Notes: generated from the letters alone by a model not told the origin. Positions 15,523 to 24,132 are shown, numbered from the stretch's first letter. The stretch is 39,376 bases of DNA from Rubrivivax sp. (GCA_018780805.1 JADMJD010000058.1:1-39376); one strand, 5' to 3'. Translations and numbers: made by a program.

Positions 15523-16640
15523 AGATCAAACGCTGCTTCGGCCAGCACCTGGCCGTTGACCCGCAGGTCCAGCACATGCCCGCCCGCGTGGTAGCGCCGT
15601 GTCGTGATCGGGCGCACCGGGTGGGCCTTGCGCAGGGCCCGGGTTTCGCCAGGCGCCAGCACCAGGTTCCAGCCCTTGAAGACCTTGGGGCTGAGCGAGC
15701 CGTCGGCCTTCACGTGGTGCACCGCGTAGTCGATCACCAGGGTCTGCGTGCGGCGTGCGCTGGAGGTGATCAACACGGCCATCTGCAGCGATTGGCCGAG
15801 CGTGATGCGCGCGGGTGACAGCACCAGCGTCAACTCGCCCTTCAGCGCCTGCCCCAGCCCCCAGGCTTTCAGCATGCCCGCATGCCCTTGTTTGACCAGC
15901 GTTCGGCTGGCGTGGCGCAGCAGTGCGCGGCGTTCGGCCGGCGCATCGTTCAGGTGCTGCTGCACCCAGGCCACCACGCGCGCCGGGTGGTCCTTGGCGA
16001 TGTCGTTCAGGTGGTTGGCCACGCTGCGGCGCACGTAGTCGCTGGTGTCGTCCTGCAGCGACAGCAGCAGCGGTGCGGTCGGCGCCGGGTCGGCCACCAG
16101 GGCCTTGAGCTGCAGGCCCCAGGGCAGGCGCGGTCGGCTGCCTTCGCTCACCAGCCGGCGCACATGTGCGCTGGAGTCCGCCGTCCAGCGCTGCAGGATG
16201 GGGAACACCGTGTCCGGGTGCGCGGCGATGAAGGGCCGGATCGCAAACTCCGCGCTGAAACGCTGCGTGATGGCGTGCAAGGCCTGCAGCCCGCGCTCCG
16301 GCTGGGCCAGGCCGTGCCGTGCGACGAACTCGCCCACCGGCCACAGCGCCCAGCCTTCCAGGCCGTCGCGGCAGGGGTCGTCGCTGCCCAGGCGGTCACC
16401 GGGCCAGGGCGGGGCCAGCGCCGCTTCCAGCACCTGCGCGGCGTGCGCAAACTCGGCCGGCAGCGTGGCGCCCAGCGCATCGGCCAGCTGCATCGCGCGT
16501 GCCTTCATCTCCAGCGCGTCCAGGCCAGTGCTGGCCTGCTTCACAAACGCTTGGGCGTCGAAGGCGGGCCAGGCCCGCTGCAGGTGGCCGGCCATGCGCT
16601 GCACCAGGCCGGGGTGGATCAGGTTCTTGAAGGGTTCCAT
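15510..16640 (-). CDS. AlkC-like DNA alkylation repair protein (HEAT-like repeats plus C-terminal Ig-like domain)
   Basis: A 376-residue protein resembling AlkC/AlkD-type DNA glycosylases that remove alkylated bases. Residues about 1-255 are helical HEAT-like repeats with typical segments (FAIRPFIAAHPDTVFPILQR, DDTSDYVRRSVANHLNDIAK, LLRHASRTLVKQGH). The last 110 or so residues are strand-rich (LTLVLSPARITLGQSLQMAV, YAVHHVKADGSLSPKVFKGW), matching the Ig-like domain known in AlkC proteins. The start codon shares one base with the stop of the upstream methyltransferase (TGATG), so the pair is translationally coupled. There is no adjacent ada or alkB. The biochemical assignment is by family resemblance. 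Confidence 0.85.
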   Translation of the reverse strand: MEPFKNLIHPGLVQRMAGHLQRAWPAFDAQAFVKQASTGLDALEMKARAMQLADALGATLPAEFAHAAQVLEAALAPPWPGDRLGSDDPCRDGLEGWALWPVGEFVARHGLAQPERGLQALHAITQRFSAEFAIRPFIAAHPDTVFPILQRWTADSSAHVRRLVSEGSRPRLPWGLQLKALVADPAPTAPLLLSLQDDTSDYVRRSVANHLNDIAKDHPARVVAWVQQHLNDAPAERRALLRHASRTLVKQGHAGMLKAWGLGQALKGELTLVLSPARITLGQSLQMAVLITSSARRTQTLVIDYAVHHVKADGSLSPKVFKGWNLVLAPGETRALRKAHPVRPITTRRYHAGGHVLDLRVNGQVLAEAAFDLQLG

Positions 16641-17932
16641 CAGGGGCTGGTGGGCGTTGGAGAGGGCCGGGGGACCGGCGGCACGGCCGCGGTGTCGGGC
16701 CCACCAAGCAAGGCTTCCAAGGCCTGTTCCGTCACGCCGAAGTAGCGCTTGAGCTCCCCCACCTGCGCCAGCGCGCCGGCCATCGCTGCCGGCTGCGGCT
16801 GCGTACGCCGCACGGCCAGGATCATCTTGTTTTTGCGCGTGTGTTCCAGCGCCACGAACTCGAAGACGCGGGTCTCGTAGCCGCGGCTTTCCAGCAACAG
16901 GGCGCGCAGGCTGTCGGTCAGCATCTCGGCCTGCTGCTCGGCATGGATGCCGTGCTGGAACACGCTGCGCAGCGGGTGCGGGCTCAGCAGCTGCGGCCGC
17001 AACTGCTTGTGGCAGCAGGGGCTGCACAGGATCACCTGCGCCCCGGCCTGCAGGCCCAGGTGGATGGCGTGGTCGGTGGCGGTGTCGCAGGCGTGCAGCG
17101 CGATCATCACGTCCATCGGCTCGGCACGCCAATCGCGCACGTCGCCCTGTTGCAGGCGCAGGCCTTGCAGCCCCAGGCGGGCGATGCTGGCATTGCCTTC
17201 GTCGACCAGGTCGGGCCGCAGCTCGACGCCGGTCACGCGCGCCGGTTGGCCGCGTGTGTGGGTCAGCCAGTCGTGCACGGCGAAGGTCAGGTAGGCCCGG
17301 CCGGCACCAAAATCCACCACCTCGATGCCGGGTTTGTCGGCCAGCCCGGCACTGCTCAGCGCATGGGCGAAGATCTCGACGAACTTGTTGATCTGCTTCC
17401 ACTTGCGCGCCATGGCCGGCACCAGCGTGCCCTGCGCCGTGGCCACGCCCAGCGCGGCCAGGAAGGGGCGGTCCAGCGCCAGCCAGCGCTGCCGCGCGCG
17501 GTCGTGGGCGGCCGGCGCCGCTTCTGACGCCGCGGTGTCCACCACCGGGGCCGCCGTGCCGTGTGCCGTCAGGTGGCCCTTGCCCTTCTTGCTCAGCACC
17601 AGTTGCACCGCTTCGGTGGCGGTGTCCAGGTGCGCGTTGCGGAAGCTCGGGCCCAGCAAGGCCGCCACCTGCGCCAGGCCTTGTTCCAGCGGCAGGTTCT
17701 TGGTGATGTCTTTCGTGGTGTGGCTGTAGACGAAGCTGAGCTGCATCTGCCCGCGCAGCAGCAAAGGGCGGACCAGCACACGCTGCAGGTCTGCACCTGC
17801 CGCTGAGGCCACGGGTTTGGCCAGCAGCAGCCGCTGCCAGGCCGGGCCACCCGCGGCGTGTGTGGCGTGTGTGGCATCAGCCAGGCGCTGCAGGAACCGT
17901 GCGCGGGCGGGGTCGGCGGGTGTGTGATTCAC
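16640..17932 (-). CDS. SAM-dependent methyltransferase, METTL25/RRNAD1-like (Methyltransf_32)
   Basis: A 430-residue class I methyltransferase. The SAM-binding motif is VVDFGAGRAYLTF (residues about 205-217), followed by GVELRPDLVDEGN, the family-typical HACDTATD (about 280-287) and CSPCCHK (about 303-309), and LLLESRGYETRVFEFV near the C-terminus. The about 180 N-terminal residues are variable and contain FVYSHTTKDITKNLP. I chose the GTG at 17932 (VNHTPADPARARFL) because the upstream extension is Cys/Arg-rich and would run over the P450 3' end. The substrate is unknown, although the eukaryotic relatives are linked to RNA. The tight coupling with the AlkC-like gene is notable. Confidence 0.85.
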   Translation of the reverse strand: MNHTPADPARARFLQRLADATHATHAAGGPAWQRLLLAKPVASAAGADLQRVLVRPLLLRGQMQLSFVYSHTTKDITKNLPLEQGLAQVAALLGPSFRNAHLDTATEAVQLVLSKKGKGHLTAHGTAAPVVDTAASEAAPAAHDRARQRWLALDRPFLAALGVATAQGTLVPAMARKWKQINKFVEIFAHALSSAGLADKPGIEVVDFGAGRAYLTFAVHDWLTHTRGQPARVTGVELRPDLVDEGNASIARLGLQGLRLQQGDVRDWRAEPMDVMIALHACDTATDHAIHLGLQAGAQVILCSPCCHKQLRPQLLSPHPLRSVFQHGIHAEQQAEMLTDSLRALLLESRGYETRVFEFVALEHTRKNKMILAVRRTQPQPAAMAGALAQVGELKRYFGVTEQALEALLGGPDTAAVPPVPRPSPTPTSP

Positions 17933-17969
17933 GGGCGCGATTGTGCGGCGGCGGCACGAGCACCTGGCA

Positions 17970-19178
17970 TCAGCCCGCCAACACCACCGGCAAGGCACTG
18001 AAGCCGCGGAAGCGCACCCGCCGGTCGCGCTGCGGCGGGCTGGCCAGCCGGATGCCCGGAAACCGCGCCAGCAGCGCGCCGAACGCGATGCGCGCTTCCA
18101 GCCGCGCCACGTTCATGCCGGCGCAGGCGTGGCCACCGTGGCCGAAGGCGACATGGTGGTTGGGCTTGCGTGCCAGGTCCAGCCGGTCCGGTTGATCGAA
18201 GGCTTCGGGGTCGCGGTTGGCGGCACCGATGGCCAGCGTCAAAAAGCTGCCGACCGGGATCTCTTGGCCGGCCAGCACCATGGGCGCGGTGCTCAGCCGG
18301 TTGTTCAGCTGCAGCGGGCTCTCGAAGCGCAGCAGCTCTTCCACCGCCGTGGGCAGCAGGCCGGGGTCGGCGGCCAGGCGTTCGAGCTGATCGCGGTGCG
18401 TCATCAGCGCGTGTGCGCCGTTGCCGATCAGGTTGGCGGTGGTCTCGTGGCCGGCGTTCAGCAGGAAGATGCAGTTGTGCAGCAGCTCGGTTTCGCTCAG
18501 CTTCTCGCCATTCACCTCGCCCTGGATCAGGCGCGTCAGCACGTCCACCTCGGGGTCGCCGGGTTCGGCGCGGCGCTGTGCCACCAGCACGCGCAGCGCA
18601 GCCAGAAAGTCCGTCGTCGCGGCGTTCGCACGCGCCAGCACGGCGGGGCTGGGCGCTGGCTCCAGCGCCGAGAGGATGGCCAGTGACCAGTCGCGCAGCG
18701 GGCCGCGCTGGGCGTGGGGCATGTCCAGCAGGTTGCCGATCACCTCCACCGGGATGCGGGCCGCGAAGTCTTCGATCAGGTCGGGCGCGGGCAGTGTGGC
18801 CAGGCGGTCCAGCAGGCCCTGCACCAGCGCCACCACGCCAGCCTCCATGCGGGCGATGGCGCGCTGGTTCAGCGCGCCCATCAGCAGCCGGCGCACACGC
18901 GTGTGCAGCGGCGGGTCGTTGAACACCAGGCTGCTGGTGTGGTGCTCGAAGATCGGCGAGCCGGGCCCCATGCGCGGGCCGAACTCGCGCACCTTGTCCG
19001 AGCTGACATCGGCGCTGCGGTAGACCGCCGACACATCGGTGTGGCGCGTCAGCAGGTAGCTGCCGGGTGCCATCTCATGCACCGGTGACGCCGACCGCAG
19101 CGCGGCGTACACCGGGTAGGGGTCGTCGATGAAACCCGGTGGTGGGTCCGTCAGGCGAAAGGAGGAGACGTCGAGCAT
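17970..19178 (-). CDS. Cytochrome P450 (soluble bacterial type)
   Basis: A 402-residue haem monooxygenase with all class hallmarks. The oxygen-activating I-helix motif AGHETT is at 242-247, ExxR at E281-R284, and the haem-thiolate loop FGHGGHACAG has its ligand at C352. The N-terminus (MLDVSSFRLTDPPPGFIDDP) has no membrane anchor, so it is cytosolic and needs a ferredoxin and reductase not present here. GGAG lies just upstream of the ATG. It is divergently transcribed from the iorAB-araC operon with 85 bp between them, and may share its regulation (inference). The substrate cannot be predicted. Confidence 0.93.
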   Translation of the reverse strand: MLDVSSFRLTDPPPGFIDDPYPVYAALRSASPVHEMAPGSYLLTRHTDVSAVYRSADVSSDKVREFGPRMGPGSPIFEHHTSSLVFNDPPLHTRVRRLLMGALNQRAIARMEAGVVALVQGLLDRLATLPAPDLIEDFAARIPVEVIGNLLDMPHAQRGPLRDWSLAILSALEPAPSPAVLARANAATTDFLAALRVLVAQRRAEPGDPEVDVLTRLIQGEVNGEKLSETELLHNCIFLLNAGHETTANLIGNGAHALMTHRDQLERLAADPGLLPTAVEELLRFESPLQLNNRLSTAPMVLAGQEIPVGSFLTLAIGAANRDPEAFDQPDRLDLARKPNHHVAFGHGGHACAGMNVARLEARIAFGALLARFPGIRLASPPQRDRRVRFRGFSALPVVLAG

Positions 19179-19263
19179 GCCGCCAGTCTAGTGGCGCATT
19201 CGTTCAAGACCGACGACTGGCCGCTGCGCAGACTGCGGGCTCCAACGCTGTAGGAGCCCCACC
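19179..19263. promoter_or_regulatory. Divergent promoter region, P450 / iorA-like operon
   Basis: 85 bp between two divergent genes must carry both promoters. GGAG at 19253-19256 serves the + gene and a GGAGGAG run serves the - gene. No convincing -35/-10 hexamers are visible. A natural binding place for the AraC-type regulator encoded downstream. Confidence 0.5.
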
Positions 19264-19725
19264 ATGCCACTGCTGATCAACGGCCGCACACATCACATCC
19301 CGCCGCCTTTTCAGGACAACACCCTGCTCTGGGTGCTGCGCGAGGCCCTGGGCCTGGTGGGCACACGCTTTGGTTGCGGCCTGGGCCAGTGCGGCGCCTG
19401 CACCGTGCTGCTGGACGACACGCCGGTGCGCAGCTGCCAGCTGCCCGTGCAAGCGGCCGTGGGCCGCAGCATCACCACGGTGGAAGGCCTGGCGGCGCCC
19501 GATGGCACGCTGCACCCGGTGCAGCAGGCCTGGCTGGATGAATCGGTGGCGCAGTGCGGCTACTGCCAGTCGGGCCAGATGATGGCCACCGTGGCGCTGC
19601 TGCGCCAGGTCCCGCGGCCCGACGCCGCGCAGGTGGATGCCGCATTGGCCGGCCACCTGTGCCGCTGCGGCACGCAGCAGCGCATCCGCCAGGCTGTGCA
19701 GCGCGCGGCGGGAGCGGCGCGATGA
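19264..19725 (+). CDS. [2Fe-2S] subunit of a xanthine-oxidase-family hydroxylase (IorA-like)
   Basis: A 153-residue electron-transfer subunit with two [2Fe-2S] clusters. The plant-ferredoxin-type cluster uses C38, C43, C46 and C58 (GCGLGQCGACTVLL). The second uses C98, C101, C133 and C135 (CGYC, CRC). It is closest in layout to the alpha subunit of isoquinoline 1-oxidoreductase and aldehyde oxidoreductases. It overlaps the molybdenum subunit gene by ATGA. It lacks a signal peptide and, if exported, would travel folded with its partner by the Tat route (inference). No FAD subunit gene is adjacent, as is usual for Ior-type two-subunit enzymes. Confidence 0.92.
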   Translation: MPLLINGRTHHIPPPFQDNTLLWVLREALGLVGTRFGCGLGQCGACTVLLDDTPVRSCQLPVQAAVGRSITTVEGLAAPDGTLHPVQQAWLDESVAQCGYCQSGQMMATVALLRQVPRPDAAQVDAALAGHLCRCGTQQRIRQAVQRAAGAAR

Positions 19726-21788
19726 AGCGCCGCACGCTGCTCGGTGGTGCCGGGCTCACGGTGCTGCTGGCCGGTTGCGGCGCGCTGCCGGTGATTCCCA
19801 AACGCCCGCTGCCCGAGGGCGCCGATGCGCAGGGCTGGATCCACCATGCCGACGGCTGTTACACGCTGTGGCTGCCGCGTGCCGAGATGGGCCAGCACGT
19901 GGGCACCGCGCTGCTGCAGATCGCCAGCGCCGAACTGGGCGTGCCGCCCGAGGTCATCACGCTGCGGCTGCCTTCCACGGCGCAGATCGCGCCGGTGCGT
20001 GCCACGGTGGGCAGTGAGTCCATCGCGCTGTTTGCGCTGCCGCTGGCACAGGCCTGCGCCACACTGCGGCAGGCGCTGGCCACGGGGCAGACGGCCGGCC
20101 GTTTGCCCGCGCAGCCCCTGCCGGCGGAGCAGCTGCGTGCCTTTCAACGCACGGCCCGGACCAAGACCGCAGACCTGCCGCACCCCGACGGCCCGGCGCT
20201 GGTGCGTGGCCAGCCGCTGTTTGCCGCCGATGTGCGGCGTTTGGGCACCGTGTACGGCCGTGTGCTGCGTGCGCCCGCCAGCCCCGACCTGCCGTCCCGC
20301 CTGACCGCGGCCGATGAAGACGCGGCGCAGGCGGTCCCCGGCTTCGTGGCCCTGGTGCGCCACCCGCTGCTGATGCACGGCCAGGCCGAGGGCCTGGGCC
20401 TGCTGGCGCGCAGCCCCGGCGCGCTGGACCACATCGAGGCCGCGCTGGCGCCGCAGTGGTCCGTCACCGGCAGCTTCGGCTCCGCGGAAATTGCCCAGGC
20501 CTTGGACGTGGACCGGGCGCTGGCCGCTGGGGCCCTGCCGCACACCGTGGCGAACTTCGACCAGAGGGCCGATGGCACCGTCACAGGCCCCTGGGACGTC
20601 GACCTGAACATCGACATCGACGCCGCGCCACACGCCGGCATCGAACCGCGCTGCGCGGTGGCCGAGTTCGGCGCAGACGGTGCCCTGCAGGTCTGGACCG
20701 GCACACAGGACGCGTTTTACGTGCGCGCCGTGCTGGCACGTCGCCTGGGGCTGGACGAGGCCCGCATCACCGTGCACGGCCAGCGCATCGGCGGCGCCTT
20801 CGGCGGCCGCACGCTGTGCACCGTGGAGCTGGAGGCGGCGGTGCTGGCGCGCAGCGCCGGCGCACCCGTCAAGCTGCAGTGGACACGCGCCGACGAACTG
20901 CAGCAGGGCTTCCACCGCCCGCCGTCGCGCCACCGTGTGCGTGCCCGTGTGGCCGGTGGGCGGCTGCAGGCCTGGTGGCATGCCTTTGTCAGCAGCCCCA
21001 TCCTGCTGACCAATGCGGCGCTGCCGGCCTGGCTGCACCCGGTCACCCGTTTCACCGGCGATGGTGGTGTGGCGCGGGGCGCCGCGCTGCCGTACCGCGT
21101 GCCGCACCAGCACATCGAATACGCGCTGCAGCGCCTGCCGCTGTACGCCGGGCCTTGGCGCGGGCTGGGTGCGGGGCCGAATGGGCTGGCGGTGGAATCC
21201 GCCATCGACGAGTGCGCGCGCCGGGCGGGCCAGGACGCGCTGGCCTTCCGCCTGGCGATGGTGGCCGACCCCCGCCTGGCCCGTGTGCTGCAGCGTGTGG
21301 CCGATGCGGCGGGCTGGGCCCGCCCGGCGCCGCCCGGCGTGGCACGCGGACTGGCGTGCGGCATCTACAAGGAGCGCAGCTACGCCGCCGTGGTGGCCGA
21401 GGTCAGCGCCCGCGACGGCCGCTGGCGCGTGAGCCGCCTGCTCTGCGCACACGACTGCGGCCAGGTGCTGCATGTCGACAGCGTGCGTGCGCAGTGCGAG
21501 GGCAACCTGGTCTGGGGCCTGGGCATGGTGTTCGGCGGCGCCTTGCCGCTGGCGGGCGGCGGTGTGGCCGCACGCGGCTTCGACGAAGCGCCCGTCCCGC
21601 GCCTGCCCGAGGTGCCGCTGTTGCAGGTGCTGCTGGTGGACGAAGGCGAGCCGCCCAGCGGCGCCGGTGAGACCGCCATCGTCGCCGCGGCCGGTGCCAT
21701 TGCCAACGCCTTGCGTGCGGCCAGCGGTGTTCGGCCCACGCGCTTCCCGCTCGCGGCCGACGATCCGGCGGCATCATCACGTGCATGA
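19722..21788 (+). CDS. Molybdopterin-binding catalytic subunit of xanthine-oxidase family (IorB-like)
   Basis: A 688-residue molybdenum hydroxylase subunit. Conserved cofactor segments are seen: GQRIGGAFGGRT, LPLYAGPWRGLGAGPNGLAV, and the C-terminal GAGETAIVAAAGAIANAL, which carries the catalytic glutamate. The N-terminus MKRRTLLGGAGLTVLLAGC has adjacent arginines and a lipobox-like LLAGC at residues 15-19, so it is either a Tat-type signal or a Tat-lipoprotein anchor. Its length is on the short side for IorB. The start is the ATG at 19722, overlapping the upstream stop. The substrate may be an N-heterocycle or an aldehyde; this cannot be decided from sequence. Confidence 0.9.
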   Translation: MKRRTLLGGAGLTVLLAGCGALPVIPKRPLPEGADAQGWIHHADGCYTLWLPRAEMGQHVGTALLQIASAELGVPPEVITLRLPSTAQIAPVRATVGSESIALFALPLAQACATLRQALATGQTAGRLPAQPLPAEQLRAFQRTARTKTADLPHPDGPALVRGQPLFAADVRRLGTVYGRVLRAPASPDLPSRLTAADEDAAQAVPGFVALVRHPLLMHGQAEGLGLLARSPGALDHIEAALAPQWSVTGSFGSAEIAQALDVDRALAAGALPHTVANFDQRADGTVTGPWDVDLNIDIDAAPHAGIEPRCAVAEFGADGALQVWTGTQDAFYVRAVLARRLGLDEARITVHGQRIGGAFGGRTLCTVELEAAVLARSAGAPVKLQWTRADELQQGFHRPPSRHRVRARVAGGRLQAWWHAFVSSPILLTNAALPAWLHPVTRFTGDGGVARGAALPYRVPHQHIEYALQRLPLYAGPWRGLGAGPNGLAVESAIDECARRAGQDALAFRLAMVADPRLARVLQRVADAAGWARPAPPGVARGLACGIYKERSYAAVVAEVSARDGRWRVSRLLCAHDCGQVLHVDSVRAQCEGNLVWGLGMVFGGALPLAGGGVAARGFDEAPVPRLPEVPLLQVLLVDEGEPPSGAGETAIVAAAGAIANALRAASGVRPTRFPLAADDPAASSRA

Positions 21789-22645
21789 GCGACTTCGCCG
21801 CCGCAGCCATGCTGCGCCTGGTCCGGCTGGGCCTGCAGCGCCAGGGTCTGGCAACGCCTGCCCTGACGCACGCCCGCGAGCCGGCGCCGGCACTGGTGCC
21901 GCTGCAGGACAAGCGCGCGCTGCTGACGGCGCTGATGCAGCAGCATTGCCCCGCGGTGCTGCTGCGCATCGGTGACGCCGTGCTCGACGCGCCGGACGAA
22001 CCCACGCTGACCGCGCTGACGCTGGCACCCGACCCCGCCGACCTGCTGGCCCGCTGGCAGCGGCTGGAGCGTTTTGTGCATTCGCGCCACCGCACGCGGG
22101 TGCTGGACACCGGCCCGGGCCGGCTGCGGCTGCAGCACGTGTCGTTGGTGCCGGGGCAAGCGCCTTGGCCGGCGGAAGACCTGCTGGTCTGGGGCCTGTT
22201 GCGCGGGCTGATGCAGCGCATCGGCGCCCAGGCGCTGCGCTGCGACGTGGACGCGCAGGACAGCGCCTGCGCCAGCTACCACTGGTGCCCGGCGCTGACC
22301 CCCACGTTGCACGAGCCACCGGCCGATGCCTTGCAGGCCGCCCGCGCGGCGCTGGCGGCCGACGTGGCCGCACCCTGGACGCTGGCCCGCCTGGCCGTGG
22401 CATTGGGCCTGTCGCCGCGCAGCCTGCAGCGCCGGCTGGCGGCCGACGGCAGCAGCTTCAGTGCGCTGTGGACGGCAGTACGGCTGGCACAGTCGGCTCG
22501 GTTGCTGGCCGAAGGGCCGGCCTCCACCGCACAGATCGGTTACTGCTGCGGATTCGCCGACCAGGCGCACTTCACGCGGCGCTTCCGCCAGCACACGGCG
22601 TTGACGCCGGCGCGTTACCGCGCCGAGTTTTCCGCCAGCCGATGA
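21785..22645 (+). CDS. AraC-family transcriptional regulator
   Basis: A 286-residue regulator. The C-terminal about 90 residues form the two-helix-turn-helix AraC domain (WTLARLAVALGLSPRSLQRR, STAQIGYCCGFADQAHFTRR, FRQHTALTPARYRAEF). The N-terminal about 190 residues resemble the effector-binding region of OruR/ArgR-like AraC proteins. Its ATG at 21785 overlaps the stop of the molybdenum subunit (ATGA), so it is cotranscribed with the enzyme it probably controls. Its last 74 bases overlap the end of the convergent PEP-CTERM gene. Confidence 0.93.
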   Translation: MSDFAAAAMLRLVRLGLQRQGLATPALTHAREPAPALVPLQDKRALLTALMQQHCPAVLLRIGDAVLDAPDEPTLTALTLAPDPADLLARWQRLERFVHSRHRTRVLDTGPGRLRLQHVSLVPGQAPWPAEDLLVWGLLRGLMQRIGAQALRCDVDAQDSACASYHWCPALTPTLHEPPADALQAARAALAADVAAPWTLARLAVALGLSPRSLQRRLAADGSSFSALWTAVRLAQSARLLAEGPASTAQIGYCCGFADQAHFTRRFRQHTALTPARYRAEFSASR

Positions 22646-23345
22646 GCAGCAGGCCCGCCGCCATCAAGCCGGCGGTGGCCGGCTCGGGCACCGGTGCGCG
22701 CAGGCTGAAGTGGTCCACGTCCACCACCTGGTTCGTGAGCCCGTAGTTGATGCCCAGGAACAGGCCGTTGCTGAACGTGCTGGCCAGGTCGGCCGGCAGC
22801 GCGGTGTGGGTCAGGCGCGGGTCGATGTCCGCCGGCAGCAGGGCGGGGTTGGCGTTCAACGTGGCTTCGTCCAGGCCCAGGCGGTCCAGGCGGTCGAACG
22901 GGTCCTCGTAGGGCATGGGCAGGAAGGCCAGGTAGGCATTGCTGAGCGCCACACCGCCGATGCTGCCGCTGGTGTTGCTGGTCCAGGCCTGCAGCGAGAC
23001 ACCTTCCGGCACGCTGGCGCCGGCCTCCTGCTGCGCGATGTTGTTCATCCACACCGCGCCGGGGCCAGACTGCACCATCTCGCCGCTGGAGATCCACAGC
23101 GTCAGGCTTTGTGTGGCGCCGTTGTAGGTGGTGCGAAAGCCCTGGTTGGGCGTGACATCGCTGAAGTACACGGTGCCGTAGTCCGCCGGCGCCGTGTCGA
23201 GCACGATCTCGCCGGTGTAGGTGTAGGAAGCACCGCCCATGTAGACGTGGCCACCAAAGTCGTAGGTGGCCGTCTCGGCAAAGGCGGGGGCGGCGGCCAG
23301 GCCGGCGAGCAGCGGCAGCAGCAGGAGGGGGCGGTGTGCGTTCAT
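22572..23345 (-). CDS. PEP-CTERM sorting-signal protein 1
   Basis: A 257-residue exported protein of unknown function. The signal peptide ends at about residue 23 (AAPAFA). The body is Gly/Ala/Thr-rich and beta-like. Near the C-terminus lie the motif VPEPATAGLMAAGLLLIG and a basic cluster RKTRR, the exosortase recognition pattern. Unusually, 15 further residues (GNAPASTPCAGGSAA) follow the basic cluster. This extra tail is encoded in the 74-bp overlap with the 3' end of the AraC gene. The ATG at 23345 is chosen over the longer frame because it gives the signal peptide directly. Such proteins are thought to be exported, cleaved and attached to or released at the surface. Confidence 0.85.
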   Translation of the reverse strand: MNAHRPLLLLPLLAGLAAAPAFAETATYDFGGHVYMGGASYTYTGEIVLDTAPADYGTVYFSDVTPNQGFRTTYNGATQSLTLWISSGEMVQSGPGAVWMNNIAQQEAGASVPEGVSLQAWTSNTSGSIGGVALSNAYLAFLPMPYEDPFDRLDRLGLDEATLNANPALLPADIDPRLTHTALPADLASTFSNGLFLGINYGLTNQVVDVDHFSLRAPVPEPATAGLMAAGLLLIGWRKTRRGNAPASTPCAGGSAA

Positions 23346-23441
23346 GGCGCCAGCTTCGGTGGCCAAGCTGAAGCCCCGCTGAACTGCGCGCCTGCCCCCC
23401 CTTGTTCATGGGCTGCATGCTGGGGCTGATAAGCTGGCCGC

Positions 23442-24095
23442 ATGTTCACCGGCATCGTTCAAGGCATCGCCACCGTCAGCGCCCTGCGCGAGCGGCCCGG
23501 CCTGCGCAGCTTCACGCTGCAGTTTCCCCCCGGCTTTGCGGCCGGGCTCGACATCGGCGCCAGCGTGGCGGTGGACGGCACCTGCCTGACCGTGACCGCA
23601 CTGCACGGCGACGAACATGGCGCCAGTGCGGCCGACTTCGACGTGATGCAGCAGACGCTGACGCTCACCACGCTGGGCGCGCTGCGCGACGGCAGCCGCG
23701 TCAACGTCGAACGATCCGCCAAGAGCGGTGCCGAGGTCGGCGGCCACGTGCTCTCGGGCCATGTGGACGCCGTGGCCACGCTGAGCCAGTTGCGCCAGCC
23801 GGAGAACAACCACGTGCTGCGTTTTGAGGTGCCGGCGCCGTGGATGAACTACGTGTTCAACAAGGGTTTCATGGCCGTCAACGGCGCCAGCCTGACGGTG
23901 GCCGATTCCCACCGGGCGCCCGATGGCGGCGGCTGGTTCGAGGTCTGGCTGATCCCCGAGACGCTGCGCATGACGACCTTTGGCGACAAGGCCGAAGGCG
24001 CGCGGGTGAATCTGGAGATCGAACGCCAGACCCAGGTGATCGTGGACACCGTGGAGCGCATCCTGGCGCAGCGCTACGGCACCGTGGCCGGCTGA
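23442..24095 (+). CDS. ribE: Riboflavin synthase (alpha chain)
   Basis: A 217-residue enzyme that joins two molecules of 6,7-dimethyl-8-ribityllumazine into riboflavin. It has the diagnostic N-terminus MFTGIVQGIATV and two homologous lumazine-binding repeats: residues about 1-100, with VAVDGTCLTVTAL and GGHVLSGHVDA, and about 101-200, with MAVNGASLTVADS and a strand-rich end. Its length is normal. The symbol ribE is used in many proteobacteria; E. coli calls it ribC. No FMN riboswitch is seen in the 96 bp upstream, and the rest of the rib operon is not here. Confidence 0.95.
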   Translation: MFTGIVQGIATVSALRERPGLRSFTLQFPPGFAAGLDIGASVAVDGTCLTVTALHGDEHGASAADFDVMQQTLTLTTLGALRDGSRVNVERSAKSGAEVGGHVLSGHVDAVATLSQLRQPENNHVLRFEVPAPWMNYVFNKGFMAVNGASLTVADSHRAPDGGGWFEVWLIPETLRMTTFGDKAEGARVNLEIERQTQVIVDTVERILAQRYGTVAG

Positions 24096-24099
24096 TCCG

Positions 24100-24115
24100 C
24101 CGGCCACGGGGCCGG
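24100..24115. terminator. Small GC hairpin between convergent genes
   Basis: CCGGCC and GGCCGG flank ACGG in the 37 bp between ribE and the convergent protease gene. It is symmetric and could serve both strands, but no T-run follows. Weak evidence for termination. Confidence 0.3.
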
Positions 24116-24132
24116 AACGCCGCGCCGGCTGA

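Noticed and set aside
23346-23441. FMN riboswitch upstream of riboflavin synthase
   Set aside because: Only 96 bp are available and the conserved FMN-riboswitch blocks are not recognisable; the gene is not at the head of a rib operon.
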